A stretch of 64,000 bases of DNA from Paracoccus binzhouensis (GTDB lineage: Bacteria; Pseudomonadota; Alphaproteobacteria; Rhodobacterales; Rhodobacteraceae). A model generated the notes under the pieces. The model saw nothing but the letters and a program-made list of their open reading frames with translations. It searched no databases and had not been told where the DNA came from. Position 1 is the first letter of the stretch; the number at the start of each line of letters is the position of its first letter. Position numbers and translations under genes: made by a program. Positions 1 to 12,711 of the stretch are shown piece by piece. Location: contig NZ_JAEHFP010000001.1 in NCBI RefSeq assembly GCF_016446475.1, positions 124,001 to 188,000 of the forward strand. Reading direction: 5' to 3'.

Positions 1-2013
1 GACGGCATCGTCACGCAGATCGACCAGACTCTGCGCGCCCGCCAGACCTTCGCGCTGATCCGCAAGACGCCGTCGCCGCTGAACCCGGCGAACTGGCCGC
101 CGGCCATGGCCGAGGCGGCCCAGGTCGCCGGCCAGGTCTATGCCGAGGCGCGCGACCGCTGGGACAGCACCGGCGGCATGGGCGGCTTCACCGCGCGGCT
201 GCCGGCCATCGCCGGTTTCCTGCTGGTGGCGCTGTTGCTGCTGTCGCGCGGCCGGCACTGGATCGACTCGCTGCCGTCGCGGCTGTCGGCGCGGGCCAGC
301 GAGCGGTCGCGGGCGGCGCTGATCTTCGGCGTTTCTCTGGGCCAGATCGCCATTCCGCTGATCGGGGTGATCCTGTTCGCGGCGGCCCTGGGCGCCACCG
401 ACCTGTTCGACGACTGGGGACTGCCGCTGCTGCGCTCGGTGCCGGCGGCGGGCCTGTCCTTCTTCGGCGGCATCTGGCTGGCGCGGCGGCTGTTCCCGGC
501 CGCCGATACTGGGGTCCAGCCACCCCTGCCGATGAGCGAGGAGCGCCGCGCCAAGGCGCAGGTCCGCGCCGCGCTGCTGGCCGCGGCCCTGGCGCTGCAC
601 CAGCTTTTCGCCCGCACCATCCTGCCGCTCTCCGGCTTCAACAGCCAGAACGACAGCGACACCGTGCCGGAACGGCTCAGCGAGGCCTCGGCCGGGGTCT
701 GGCACTTCCTGCTGGTCCTGTTCGGCGCCTTCTGCCTGTTCCGGCTTTGCACCGTCCTGCGCGGCCTGCACCCGAGCGGGGATTCCGAGGCGCCGGATTA
801 CCGCATCCGCGTGGTGAATTTCCTGGCGATGGCCGGCCGGCTGCTGGCGCTGGCGACGCCGGTGCTGGTGGCGGTGGGCTATGTGACGGCGGGCAACGCG
901 CTGCTTTGGGCCGCGGTGCTGACCCTGGCGCTGGTCGGGCTGCTGATCATCCTGCAGGATTTCATCGCCGATTTCTACGCCATGGCCAAGGGCGGCGACC
1001 AGTCGGCGCGGGACGCGCTGATGCCGGTGCTGGTCGGATTCGCGCTGATCCTGCTGTCGCTGCCGCTGTTCGCGCTGATCTGGGGCGCGCGGGCCAGCGA
1101 CCTGGCCGAGGCCTGGACCAAGGCGCAGCAAGGCTTCGCCTTCGGCGGCGTGCGGCTGTCGCCCATGGCGATCCTGACTTTCCTGATCGTCTTCGCGGTC
1201 GGCTATTCGCTGACCAGCTTCGTGCAAGGCGCCTTCCGCAGCTCGATCCTGCCCAAAACCCGGCTGGACGCGGGCGGGCAGAACGCCGTCTCGTCGATGA
1301 TCGGCTATGTCGGGGTGGCGCTGGCGGCGGTCTTTGCCGTCACCTCGGCGGGGATCGACCTGACCTCGCTGGCCTTCGTCGCCGGGGCGCTGTCGGTCGG
1401 CATCGGTTTCGGCATGCAGCAGGTGGTGTCGAACTTCGTCTCGGGCATCATCCTGCTGGTCGAGCGGCCGATCGCGGTCGGCGACTGGATCGAGGTCGGC
1501 GGCCAGCAGGGCGTCGTTCGCCGGATGGCGGTGCGCGCCACCCAGATCGAGACCTTCGACCGCACCCAGGTGATCGTCCCGAACTCGAACCTGATCACCC
1601 AGCCGGTGACCAACTGGACCCGCGGCAGCCTGACCGGGCGGATCATCGTGCCGGTCACGGTGGGGGTGGCGACCGACAGCCGGCTGGTCAGCGACCTGCT
1701 GCGCGAGATCGCCGAGGACCAGCCGACGGTGCTGGTCAACCCGCCCCCGGCGGTGCTGCTGCGCAGCATCACCCCGACCGGCCAGAATTTCGAGCTGCGT
1801 GCCATGCTGGCAGACATCAATGGCGGCGTCTCGGTGGTGTCCGAGATCAACCACCAGATCCTGGAACGCTTCGCGGCGGCGGGCATCGTGCTGCCCGGCA
1901 GCGTGCGCACTGCCCAGGACATCTTCCTGCACCGGTCCGAGGACGAGGACGAGCCCGCAGAGGAAACCGCGCCCGGGGATGACCCGCCCGCGCCGCCGCC
2001 GAACCCGGCCTGA
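1..2013 (+). CDS. MscS-family mechanosensitive channel with long N-terminal (DUF3772-type) membrane region, 5' truncated
   Basis: The frame is open from base 1, so the true start lies upstream of the window; at least 670 codons are visible. The N-terminal part (about codons 1-70) looks like the end of a periplasmic DUF3772-type domain and is followed by about ten hydrophobic segments. The last membrane helix and the beta domain are typical MscS: a Gly/Ala-rich pore helix (GALSVGIGFGMQQVVSNFVSG) followed by ERPIAVGDWIEVGGQQGVV and IVPNSNLI. The role expected from the family is an inner-membrane channel that opens on hypo-osmotic shock. The C-terminus is an acidic, Pro-rich tail. It converges with the next gene with only 34 bp between the stops. 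The family call is safe; the physiological ligand or tension threshold cannot be read from sequence. Confidence 0.9.
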   Translation, partial: DGIVTQIDQTLRARQTFALIRKTPSPLNPANWPPAMAEAAQVAGQVYAEARDRWDSTGGMGGFTARLPAIAGFLLVALLLLSRGRHWIDSLPSRLSARASERSRAALIFGVSLGQIAIPLIGVILFAAALGATDLFDDWGLPLLRSVPAAGLSFFGGIWLARRLFPAADTGVQPPLPMSEERRAKAQVRAALLAAALALHQLFARTILPLSGFNSQNDSDTVPERLSEASAGVWHFLLVLFGAFCLFRLCTVLRGLHPSGDSEAPDYRIRVVNFLAMAGRLLALATPVLVAVGYVTAGNALLWAAVLTLALVGLLIILQDFIADFYAMAKGGDQSARDALMPVLVGFALILLSLPLFALIWGARASDLAEAWTKAQQGFAFGGVRLSPMAILTFLIVFAVGYSLTSFVQGAFRSSILPKTRLDAGGQNAVSSMIGYVGVALAAVFAVTSAGIDLTSLAFVAGALSVGIGFGMQQVVSNFVSGIILLVERPIAVGDWIEVGGQQGVVRRMAVRATQIETFDRTQVIVPNSNLITQPVTNWTRGSLTGRIIVPVTVGVATDSRLVSDLLREIAEDQPTVLVNPPPAVLLRSITPTGQNFELRAMLADINGGVSVVSEINHQILERFAAAGIVLPGSVRTAQDIFLHRSEDEDEPAEETAPGDDPPAPPPNPA

Positions 2014-2047
2014 GCCAGGCCCGCGCCGCCCTCCCCCCCCGCCGCGG

Positions 2048-3118
2048 CTAGCGGCGTAGCCGGCCGGAGGGCTCCTGCTCGGGGATGCCTTCCTGCGACA
2101 GCAGGATCGCGACCGGGCGCAGCCAGGGTATCTGGGCGCAGACGATCATCATGGCGACCATGATCGGCACCGCCAGGAAGGTGCCTGCAATGCCCCAGAC
2201 CGCGCCCCAGAAGGCCAGCGACAGGATGATGCCGAACGAGGACAGCCGCAGCGTCTGGCCCAGCAGCATCGGCTCGAGGATATTGCCGATCACGAAATGC
2301 ACCGCCGTCGCCATGCCGCCGACGATCAGCGTTCCGGTCGGATCGCCGGTCTGCGCCAGCACCATGGCGACGGCGATGACCGTGGCGACGATCGAGCCCA
2401 GGGTCGGGATGAAGTTCAGGATGAAGGTCAGCATGGCGACCGCGCCCGCCAGTTCCAGCCCGGCCAGCCGGAAGATCGCCCAGATCAGCGCGGCGGTGAC
2501 GGCGCTGATGCCGGTTTTGACTACCAGGTAGCGGTTCACCCGCCGCATGATGACATGTATCGTGCCGAGTGCCTGCCGGGCGCGGCCGGGATCGCCGGTC
2601 AGCCGCTCGACCTTCAGCGGGAAGCACAGCCGCTCGCTGAACATGAAGCCGACGAAGGTCAGGATCAGCACCGAGCCCGAGATCAGGTTCGAGGCCTGCG
2701 CCGCGGCCGAGCGCAGCCAGCCCGCGACGTCGATGCTGCCCATGAAGGTGCTGAGCGCCTCTTGCGCGCGCGGCCCCCAGCGCTGGCTGAGGTTGGACAG
2801 CACCGCCTGCGCTCGGTCGGCATAGGCGATGGCGGTCGAGACCACCTCGTTCACCTGCGCCACAACCGCCGTCGCCGCCCAGAGCAGGCCGATGGCAATG
2901 GCGATCAGTGCCAGGGCGGTGGCCAGCCAGTTCGGCACCCTGAGCCGCGCAAAGGCCGAGATCGCGTCGCTGGTCAGCGAGAAGATGATGATGGCGAAAG
3001 CCAGGCAGATCAGAATGAAACGGGCCTGGACCAGCAGGAACAGGATCAGGCCGAAGGCGATGACGCCCAGGAAGCCGGTCCGCAGACGCTCGCTCAGCTG
3101 CGAGTCATGCCCGTCCAA
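2048..3118 (-). CDS. AI-2E family transporter (PerM/YdiK-like permease)
   Basis: This 356-residue membrane protein has the family pattern: two or three N-terminal helices, a more polar central region (about residues 90-150), then a block of closely spaced helices. The C-terminal signature NILEPMLLGQTLRLS followed by the SFGIILSLAFWGAVWGIAG region is characteristic. The start is a TTG at 3116-3118, preceded by GAGGG seven bases upstream; no in-frame ATG fits as well. The family includes TqsA, linked to autoinducer-2 export, but most members have other or unknown substrates, so only the family is claimed. It is separated from gyrA by about 96 bp. Confidence 0.85.
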   Translation of the reverse strand: MDGHDSQLSERLRTGFLGVIAFGLILFLLVQARFILICLAFAIIIFSLTSDAISAFARLRVPNWLATALALIAIAIGLLWAATAVVAQVNEVVSTAIAYADRAQAVLSNLSQRWGPRAQEALSTFMGSIDVAGWLRSAAAQASNLISGSVLILTFVGFMFSERLCFPLKVERLTGDPGRARQALGTIHVIMRRVNRYLVVKTGISAVTAALIWAIFRLAGLELAGAVAMLTFILNFIPTLGSIVATVIAVAMVLAQTGDPTGTLIVGGMATAVHFVIGNILEPMLLGQTLRLSSFGIILSLAFWGAVWGIAGTFLAVPIMVAMMIVCAQIPWLRPVAILLSQEGIPEQEPSGRLRR

Positions 3119-3159
3119 TGTCGTTCCCTCATCTTGGCCCGTACCCCGGGCCGGCTGTC

Positions 3160-3192
3160 AGCCTGCCCGGCAAGGTGGGACCGGGGCAGGCT
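3160..3192 (-). terminator. Hairpin downstream of gyrA
   Basis: AGCCTGCCCGG and CCGGGGCAGGCT form a stem of about 11 bp with a 10-nt loop, 23 bp after the gyrA stop. There is no T-run, so intrinsic termination is only a possibility. Confidence 0.35.
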
Positions 3193-3214
3193 GGCGCGCC
3201 CGCCCCCCGGGCGT

Positions 3215-5959
<2,745 letters not shown>

Positions 5960-6053
5960 GGGGGAAACCTCAAGATCTTGTTGGGCATGGGTCTATCCCA
6001 TACCCGCCTTGGGTGCAATCTTGACGGGCCTGCGCCGGGCGGGAAATCCGCGC

Positions 6054-6548
6054 TCAGGCCAGCCCGGTCTCGCGCCGGCGGCCGCGGAGCGAGGCGAGCC
6101 ACAACGCCGACAGCCCGGCCGACAGGATGGCGTTCCAGCCGGCCATCGAGATGCCGAACAGGCTCCAGGCCACCTCGTCGCAGCGCACCACCGGGGCCTG
6201 TTCCAGCGCCGCCATCAGGTCCTGCGTGGACATGGTGGCCAGGCCCGACACGCCGCCCGAGCAATGCTGCGGCCCCTGCCAGATCTGCAGCTCGACCCCG
6301 GCGTGGTAGATGGCGAGGCCGGTGGCGCAAAGCGCGGCGATCAGCCCCAGCGCCGCCAGCCAGCGCCGCCAGCCCAGCCACCAGATCAGCCCGCCGATGA
6401 TCGCGGCGGCCAGGTGCGGCCAGCGTTGCAGGATGCAGAGCTCGCAGGGCGCATAGCCGAGGCTCTGGAAGGTCAGCGCCGCGGCCAGCAGCGCGGCGGA
6501 ACCGGCGCCGGCGATGACGGCGATATGCTTGCTCGAAAATCCGTTCAT
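6054..6548 (-). CDS. dsbB: Disulfide bond formation protein DsbB
   Basis: This 164-residue, four-helix inner-membrane protein would reoxidise DsbA and pass electrons to quinone. The first periplasmic loop has the redox pair in YAPCELCILQRWPH; the second loop has two further cysteines, in QHCSGG and VVRCDEVAW. The frame is open further upstream, but the ATG at 6546-6548 (MNGFSSKHIAVIAG) puts the first helix directly at the N-terminus as in the family, and the upstream extension is polar and basic. It lies 53 bp downstream of the DedA gene on the same strand, so the two may be co-transcribed. Confidence 0.92.
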   Translation of the reverse strand: MNGFSSKHIAVIAGAGSAALLAAALTFQSLGYAPCELCILQRWPHLAAAIIGGLIWWLGWRRWLAALGLIAALCATGLAIYHAGVELQIWQGPQHCSGGVSGLATMSTQDLMAALEQAPVVRCDEVAWSLFGISMAGWNAILSAGLSALWLASLRGRRRETGLA

Positions 6549-6601
6549 GGACTTTCGGTTAGGACCGCGCGCGGCGGCCGGCAAGTGCCAATCGCGTGAT
6601 C

Positions 6602-7198
6602 TCAATGCGGCTTCCAGGTGACGACGCGGTAAAGATAGATCGCCACAACGGCGATCACCACCAGCTTGGACAGTGGATCGACCCAATCCGCGACCAGCGC
6701 GTAGTTTTCATGCAGCATCAGCCCGGCGAATGTCAGCACCCCGGTCCAGAGCGCGCTGCCGATCACGGTATAAAGCAGGAATTTCCACATCGGCATGCGC
6801 GCCAGCCCCGCGGGGACCGAGATCAGGGTGCGGATCGCCGGGATCATGCGGCCGAAGAACACCGCCATGGCGCCGTGGCGCCGAAACCAGTCATGCGCGG
6901 CGTCGACATCCGAGGGCGAGAGGGTCAGCAGCCGGCCGTGGCGGGCGGCGAAGCGCTTCAGCCGCTCCTCGCCGAACCAGAGGCCGATATAATACCACAT
7001 CAGCGTGCCCAGCACCGAGCCCAGCGTGCCCACCAGGATGGTCAGGGTCAGCGACAGGCGGCCGCTGCCTGCCAGGAAACCGGCCAGCGGCATGATCACC
7101 TCGGACGGGATGGGCGGGAACAGGTTCTCGGCCACCATCAGCATCAGCACGCCGAGATAGCCCCAGCTTTCGATCGTCGAAACCACCCAGTCGAACAT
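6602..7198 (-). CDS. DedA family membrane protein
   Basis: This 198-residue protein has the VTT/SNARE-assoc domain. The signatures visible are the N-terminal ENLFPPIPSEVIMPLAGF and the central FGRMIPAIRTLISVPAGLARM, in which the conserved Arg and Pro residues are present. Members of this family (DedA, YqjA, YghB, UptA) act in the inner membrane, and some have been linked to undecaprenyl-phosphate or phospholipid recycling and membrane-potential homeostasis. Which of these functions applies here cannot be decided from sequence. The start is ATG at 7196-7198. Confidence 0.9.
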   Translation of the reverse strand: MFDWVVSTIESWGYLGVLMLMVAENLFPPIPSEVIMPLAGFLAGSGRLSLTLTILVGTLGSVLGTLMWYYIGLWFGEERLKRFAARHGRLLTLSPSDVDAAHDWFRRHGAMAVFFGRMIPAIRTLISVPAGLARMPMWKFLLYTVIGSALWTGVLTFAGLMLHENYALVADWVDPLSKLVVIAVVAIYLYRVVTWKPH

Positions 7199-7339
7199 GC
7201 CTGCCCCCGTCGTTTGGGGACGTGCTGCGGGCTGGGGCCGGAACTGTCAACCCCGCGTCGGTGTTGCGCCGGACCGGGCTTCGGATAACACTGGCGTCAA
7301 GCGACAGGGCCGGCGCGTTTGCCGGCGGGGGAGGTGGCG

Positions 7340-8191
7340 ATGGAATGGCGGGGCAGGCGCGGCAGCAGGAACGTCCAGGACCGGCGCGGCATGGGCCGGG
7401 CAGGTGCGGGCGGCATGGGCATCGTCGGCGTGCTGGTGGTGCTGGCGGTGGGCTATTTCTTCGGCATCGACATCTCGCCCCTGATCGGGGCCATCGACGA
7501 TGGCGGCCAGCAGCAGAGCCAGCCGCGCGAGCTGACCGCCGAGGAGCGGGAGATCGGCCAGTTCGTCTCGGTGGTGCTGGCCGATACCGAGGAGGTCTGG
7601 GCAGGCGTGCTGCCCGAGCAGGCTGGGGTCGATTACGCCGATCCGACGCTGGTGATGTTCTCGGGCATCGACAGCTCGGCCTGCGGCACGGCGCAATCGG
7701 CCATGGGGCCGTTCTATTGCCCGAACGACCGCACCGTCTACCTGGACACCGACTTCTTCCGCACCATGAGCGGCAAGATGGGCGCGGGCGGCGATTTCGC
7801 CTTTGCCTATGTCATCGCGCATGAGGTCGGGCACCATGTCCAGAACCTGCTGGGGATCCTGGGCCAGACCATGCAGGCCCGCCAGCAAAGCGACCAGGTG
7901 ACGGCGAACCGCATCTCGGTCCTGACCGAGCTGCAGGCCGATTGCTTCGCCGGGGTCTGGGCCAACCATGCCAGCCAGCAGTTCAACAGTATCGACGAGG
8001 GCGACATCGACGAGGCGATCAATGCCGCCGCCGCCGTGGGCGACGACACGCTGATGGAAAAGGCCGGCCGCGCGCCGATGCCCGACGCTTTCACCCATGG
8101 CTCGGCCGCCGAGCGGCAGGAATGGTTCAAGCGCGGCTTCGCCTCGGGGCAGATGGCGCAATGCGACACGTTCCAGGCGGCGGGGATGTAG
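7340..8191 (+). CDS. Neutral zinc metallopeptidase, YpfJ/KPN_02809 family
   Basis: This 283-residue protein has one N-terminal transmembrane anchor (about residues 22-45, GIVGVLVVLAVGYFFGI) and a large extracytoplasmic domain. The zincin motif HEVGHHVQNLLGI sits about two-thirds along. Further conserved blocks are CGTAQSAMGPFYCPNDRTVY upstream and ELQADCFAGVWANH downstream, the latter holding the likely third zinc ligand. The length and blocks match the putative neutral zinc metallopeptidase family (PF04228), whose substrates are unknown. The ATG at 7340 is preferred over an upstream TTG because GGGGGAGG stands just before it. A copy of a dispersed repeat follows the stop codon. Confidence 0.9.
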   Translation: MEWRGRRGSRNVQDRRGMGRAGAGGMGIVGVLVVLAVGYFFGIDISPLIGAIDDGGQQQSQPRELTAEEREIGQFVSVVLADTEEVWAGVLPEQAGVDYADPTLVMFSGIDSSACGTAQSAMGPFYCPNDRTVYLDTDFFRTMSGKMGAGGDFAFAYVIAHEVGHHVQNLLGILGQTMQARQQSDQVTANRISVLTELQADCFAGVWANHASQQFNSIDEGDIDEAINAAAAVGDDTLMEKAGRAPMPDAFTHGSAAERQEWFKRGFASGQMAQCDTFQAAGM

Positions 8192-8225
8192 GCCGGAAGC
8201 GGCGGTGCCGGTGGCGCGGCCGCAT

Positions 8226-8258
8226 GAGTATTTGGGGAACGAAGAAGCCGGGGCGCGG
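8226..8258 (+). repeat. Dispersed repeat, copy 1 (GAGTATTTGG-type)
   Basis: GAGTATTTGGGGAACGAAG followed by AAGCCGGGGCG lies 35 bp after the metallopeptidase stop. It shares the arrangement GTATTtGGGGaAcGAAGAAGCCGGgGCG with copy 2 (23622-23654) and the core with copy 3 inside the MOSC gene (24949-25001). It lies between converging genes. Whether it acts in termination or mRNA stability is unknown. Confidence 0.6.
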
Positions 8259-8293
8259 CTGCGGGAGGATTGGGAAACGGTGAAGGGACAGTC

Positions 8294-8482
8294 TTACGGT
8301 CGTGGCAGGTGCAGGCCGCGCGGCCGGTCCATGCTGGCCCAGTCCGGCCAGAGTCCGAAATGTTCGAGCCCCGCCAGCAGCAGGCCAAGCGCTATCACCG
8401 CCAGCACCAGCTTGACGGTGCGGGCCTTCGGCGGGTTGCGGGCCCAGCGCGAGGCCCGGATCAGCCAGATGAGGTTGTTCAT
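8294..8482 (-). CDS. Small single-span membrane protein, hypothetical
   Basis: This 62-residue product begins MNNLIWLIRASRWARNPP and continues with one hydrophobic helix (about residues 24-43, VKLVLAVIALGLLLAG). The C-terminus is short, polar and Pro-rich. The start is supported by AAAGGGG six bases upstream of the ATG at 8480-8482. It is divergent from the RatA-like gene across a 52-bp gap. I do not recognise a function. The strong ribosome binding site and a plausible amphipathic-then-membrane layout argue that it is real. Confidence 0.65.
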   Translation of the reverse strand: MNNLIWLIRASRWARNPPKARTVKLVLAVIALGLLLAGLEHFGLWPDWASMDRPRGLHLPRP

Positions 8483-8534
8483 CGCCCCTTTCCTTTGCTA
8501 GTGCTGCCCGAAACGAACGGCCCCGGACGATTCC

Positions 8535-8987
8535 TTGCCCCAGCACAGCGACAGCCGCATCCTGCCCTATACCGCCGACCAGATGTATGCCCTGGTGGCG
8601 GATATTGAAAGCTATCCCGAGTTCCTGCCCTGGAACACCGCCGCCCGCATCCGTTCGCGCCGGGCCGGCGCCTCGGGCAGCGAGGTGGTCGAGGCGGACC
8701 TGGTCATCAGCTTCAAGGTCTTCCGCGAGCGTTTCGGCTCGCGCGTGACGCTGTGGCCCGAGACCAGGCGCATCGACACCGAATACCTGGATGGGCCGTT
8801 CAAGTATCTGCGCAGCGGCTGGAGCTTCGCGGATCTGCCGGAAGGCGGCTGCAAGGTCGAGTTCTTCGTGGATTTCGAGTTCCGCAACGCCATCCTGGGC
8901 AAGGTGATCGGCGTGGTCTTCGGCGAAGCCATGTCGCGCATCGTCCGCGCCTTCGAGGATCGGGCCAAGGCGCTTTACGGGGCCTGA
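8535..8987 (+). CDS. RatA/COQ10-like SRPBCC (START-fold) protein
   Basis: This 150-residue single-domain protein has the polyketide-cyclase/START fold of the RatA-COQ10 family. The features seen are YTADQMYALVADIESYPEFLPW at the N-terminus, the central FKVFRERFGSRVTL, and the GPFKYLRSGWSF and VEFFVDFEFRN blocks. COQ10-type members bind ubiquinone and are needed for its proper use in respiration; E. coli RatA was described as acting on ribosome association. In alphaproteobacteria the ubiquinone role is the more likely one, but this is inference. The start is a TTG at 8535, since no in-frame ATG precedes the first beta strand. Confidence 0.85.
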   Translation: MPQHSDSRILPYTADQMYALVADIESYPEFLPWNTAARIRSRRAGASGSEVVEADLVISFKVFRERFGSRVTLWPETRRIDTEYLDGPFKYLRSGWSFADLPEGGCKVEFFVDFEFRNAILGKVIGVVFGEAMSRIVRAFEDRAKALYGA

Positions 8988-9075
8988 CGCGCCGCCGCCC
9001 GCCGGATCGCATCATGGTCCGGTGCCGGCGTCGCGTGCCCGGGCGGGGGCGGCGGTCCGGTCCAGGGCCGGCAAG

Positions 9076-9098
9076 GCGGGCCGGGAGCGCCGGCCCGC
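9076..9098 (-). terminator. Probable terminator of gdhA
   Basis: A perfect 9-bp stem (GCGGGCCGG / CCGGCCCGC, 5-nt loop) lies 7 bp after the gdhA stop. On the minus strand it is followed by CTTGCC, which is only weakly T-rich. Confidence 0.5.
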
Positions 9099-9105
9099 GC
9101 GGAGC

Positions 9106-10608
<1,503 letters not shown>

Positions 10609-10680
10609 TCAATCAGAAAGAAGATTTTATTCTGCCTGTTGATAGAGCAGCAGGTTTTCGCGCGCTTCCGCGAAGGAAAG

Positions 10681-10712
10681 GCCCGCCCGGCGCCTTCTCG
10701 CGCCGGGCGGGC
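10681..10712 (-). terminator. Terminator of ccr
   Basis: A perfect 13-bp stem (GCCCGCCCGGCGC / GCGCCGGGCGGGC) with a 6-nt loop lies 19 bp after the ccr stop. On the minus strand it is followed by CTTTCCTTCG. Confidence 0.75.
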
Positions 10713-10731
10713 CTCTGCGTTTCGGCCCGGG

Positions 10732-12021
10732 TCAGCGGCGCCCCGCCTCCAGCGCGTCCTCGAAGGTGCGCAGGCCGGTGACCGGCGACTGCACCAGCAC
10801 CGCCATGTTGCCGGGCTTGTGCTGGTTGCGCAGCATCTTCAGATGCGCCTGCGGGATCTCGGCCCAGGGGAAGACTTCGGACATGCAGGGGTCGATGCGG
10901 CGTTCCAGCATCAGCTTGTTGGCGGCACTGGCCTGTTTCAGATGCGCGAAATGGCTGCCCTGCAGACGCTTCTGGTGCATCCACATGTAGCGCACGTCGA
11001 AGGTGCAGTTGAAGCCCGAGGTGCCGGCGCAGATCACCACCATGCCGCCCTTCTTGCAGACCAGGGTCGAGACCGGGAAGGTCGCCTCGCCGGGATGCTC
11101 GAAGACGATGTCGACGTTGTTGCCCTTGCCGGTGATGTCCCAGATCGCCTTGCCGAACTTGCGCGCCTCGGCGAACCACTCCTTGTATTCGGGGGTGTTC
11201 ACCTTGGGCAGCTGCCCCCAGCACTTGAAGTCCTTGCGGTTGATGACGCCCTTGGCGCCCAGCGACATGACGAATTCGCGCTTGTCCTCGTCCGAGATCA
11301 CGCCGATGGCATTGGCGCCGGCCGCGTTGATCAGCTGGATCGCGAACGACCCCAGCCCGCCCGAGGCGCCCCAGACCAGCACGTTCATGCCCGGCTTCAG
11401 CTCATGCGGTTCATGGCCGAACAGCATGCGATAGGCGGTGGCCAGCGTCAGCGTGTAGCAGGCCGATTCCTCCCAGGTCAGGTGCTGCGGGCGGCGCATC
11501 AGCTGCTGGGCCTGGACGCGGGTGAATTGCGCGAAGGACCCGTCCGGCGTCTCATAGCCCCAGATGCGCTGGCTGGGCGAATACATCGGGTCGCCGCCGT
11601 TGCATTCCTCGTCATTGCCGTCGTCCTGGTTGCAATGGATGACGACCTCGTCGCCGACCTTCCAGTTCTTGACCTTGTCGCCCACCGCCCAGACGATGCC
11701 CGAGGCGTCGGAACCGGCGATGTGATAGGGCGCGCCATGGCCGTCGAAAGGGCTGATCGGCACGCCGAGGCCGGCCCAGATGCCATTGTAGTTGACGCCC
11801 GCCGCCATCACCAGGACCAGCACCTCGTTGCTGTCGATCGGCGGCGTCTCGACCACCTCGACCTGCATGGCCTTGTCGGGCTCGCCATGGCGTTCGCGGC
11901 GGATGGCCCAAGCATACATCTGCTTGGGCACGTAACCCAGGGGCGGCATCTCGCCGATCTCGTAAAGGTCCTTTTCCGGGGCGTCATAGGGCGCGATCGG
12001 GGTCGGTTGGTCCAGGGCCAT
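10732..12021 (-). CDS. ccr: Crotonyl-CoA carboxylase/reductase
   Basis: This 429-residue medium-chain dehydrogenase/reductase carries out the reductive carboxylation of crotonyl-CoA to (2S)-ethylmalonyl-CoA with NADPH and CO2. It is the key step of the ethylmalonyl-CoA pathway for growth on acetate and other C2 or fatty-acid carbon. The N-terminus (YEIGEMPPLGYVPKQMYAWA) and the blocks GSDASGIVWAVGD, GYETPDGSFAQF and the nucleotide-binding VLVWGASGGLGSFAIQLI match the Ccr family, as does GVINRKDFKCWGQLP. The start is the ATG at 12019-12021 (MALDQPTPIAPYDAPEKD). The frame stays open upstream, but that extension has no family resemblance. The usual partner gene for ethylmalonyl-CoA mutase is not next to it in this window. 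Confidence 0.96.
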   Translation of the reverse strand: MALDQPTPIAPYDAPEKDLYEIGEMPPLGYVPKQMYAWAIRRERHGEPDKAMQVEVVETPPIDSNEVLVLVMAAGVNYNGIWAGLGVPISPFDGHGAPYHIAGSDASGIVWAVGDKVKNWKVGDEVVIHCNQDDGNDEECNGGDPMYSPSQRIWGYETPDGSFAQFTRVQAQQLMRRPQHLTWEESACYTLTLATAYRMLFGHEPHELKPGMNVLVWGASGGLGSFAIQLINAAGANAIGVISDEDKREFVMSLGAKGVINRKDFKCWGQLPKVNTPEYKEWFAEARKFGKAIWDITGKGNNVDIVFEHPGEATFPVSTLVCKKGGMVVICAGTSGFNCTFDVRYMWMHQKRLQGSHFAHLKQASAANKLMLERRIDPCMSEVFPWAEIPQAHLKMLRNQHKPGNMAVLVQSPVTGLRTFEDALEAGRR

Positions 12022-12658
12022 CTCAGAGTCCTTTCTTGCCGCTTCCTTGTGCCGGGGCTTCCGCCGCGGCGCAGAATCAGCGCGGGTTGCCTGGCTGGTT
12101 TTACGAATCCGCGCGCAACAATGCAACATGGTTAGTAATGAAATTGTAATTTTCTGTCGTTTCTGTTTCTGCCTTGCCGCGATGCGGCGGGGATCGCGAT
12201 GGGCCGCCCCGCCCGCGAAATGCCAAGACCCAGCCATATGCATCCTGATCCGACGGGTGCTCGACCGGGTGATGACGGGCAGAACGCCCTGTCCCGTGTC
12301 GCGCGCGAGGACCGGGGCTTTCTCGGCCATGCCGAACGGGCGTTGGCGGTGATGAGCGGTCTGGCCCCCGGATCCGTTCGGCGCCGGGGCCGCTGTGCTC
12401 GCGCCAAGCCGAGATGCTGGCCGCGGCCAAGGCGGCGCTGGACGAGGGATCGGCAAAGGCCATGGGTGGAAGCGTCGTCGCGCCGGGCGATGCGCAATGG
12501 GTGCCCGCGTCCAGGCGCGCGCCATCAGCCGCCGGCCCGGTGATGGGGACGCGATCCCGCGATGTCCTGGTAATCGGCCGGAAGGCGGCGACGCAATCCC
12601 GGCGTCGATGGCCCCGCCACCCGCGGCCGGACAGCCGGTCGGTGGCGATGACGGGAAA
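12022..12658. other. Gene-poor region upstream of ccr
   Basis: About 640 bp without a convincing gene. The first 150 bp contain an A+T-rich patch (about 12105-12170) that probably carries the ccr promoter, with a direct repeat GCAACAatGCAACA at 12114-12127. From about 12199 to 12540 there are short plus-strand stretches in two frames that look weakly coding, the second including EMLAAAKAALDEGSAKAMGG, but no intact frame or ribosome binding site. It may be a decayed gene; I cannot name a parent family. Confidence 0.4.
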
Positions 12659-12682
12659 GGGCCACGGATCTCTCCGTGGCCC
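12659..12682 (-). terminator. Terminator of the Hint-domain gene
   Basis: A perfect 10-bp stem (GGGCCACGGA / TCCGTGGCCC) with a TCTC loop lies 29 bp after the stop codon of the Hint gene. On the minus strand it is followed by TTTCCC. Confidence 0.75.
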
Positions 12683-12711
12683 GCATGGGAGGATGGGCTG
12701 GAGCCTGCGAG

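Noticed and set aside
10732-12525. Longer form of Ccr with an N-terminal extension of about 168 residues
   Set aside because: The extension is low-complexity and unlike the family; the ATG at 12019-12021 gives the normal length.
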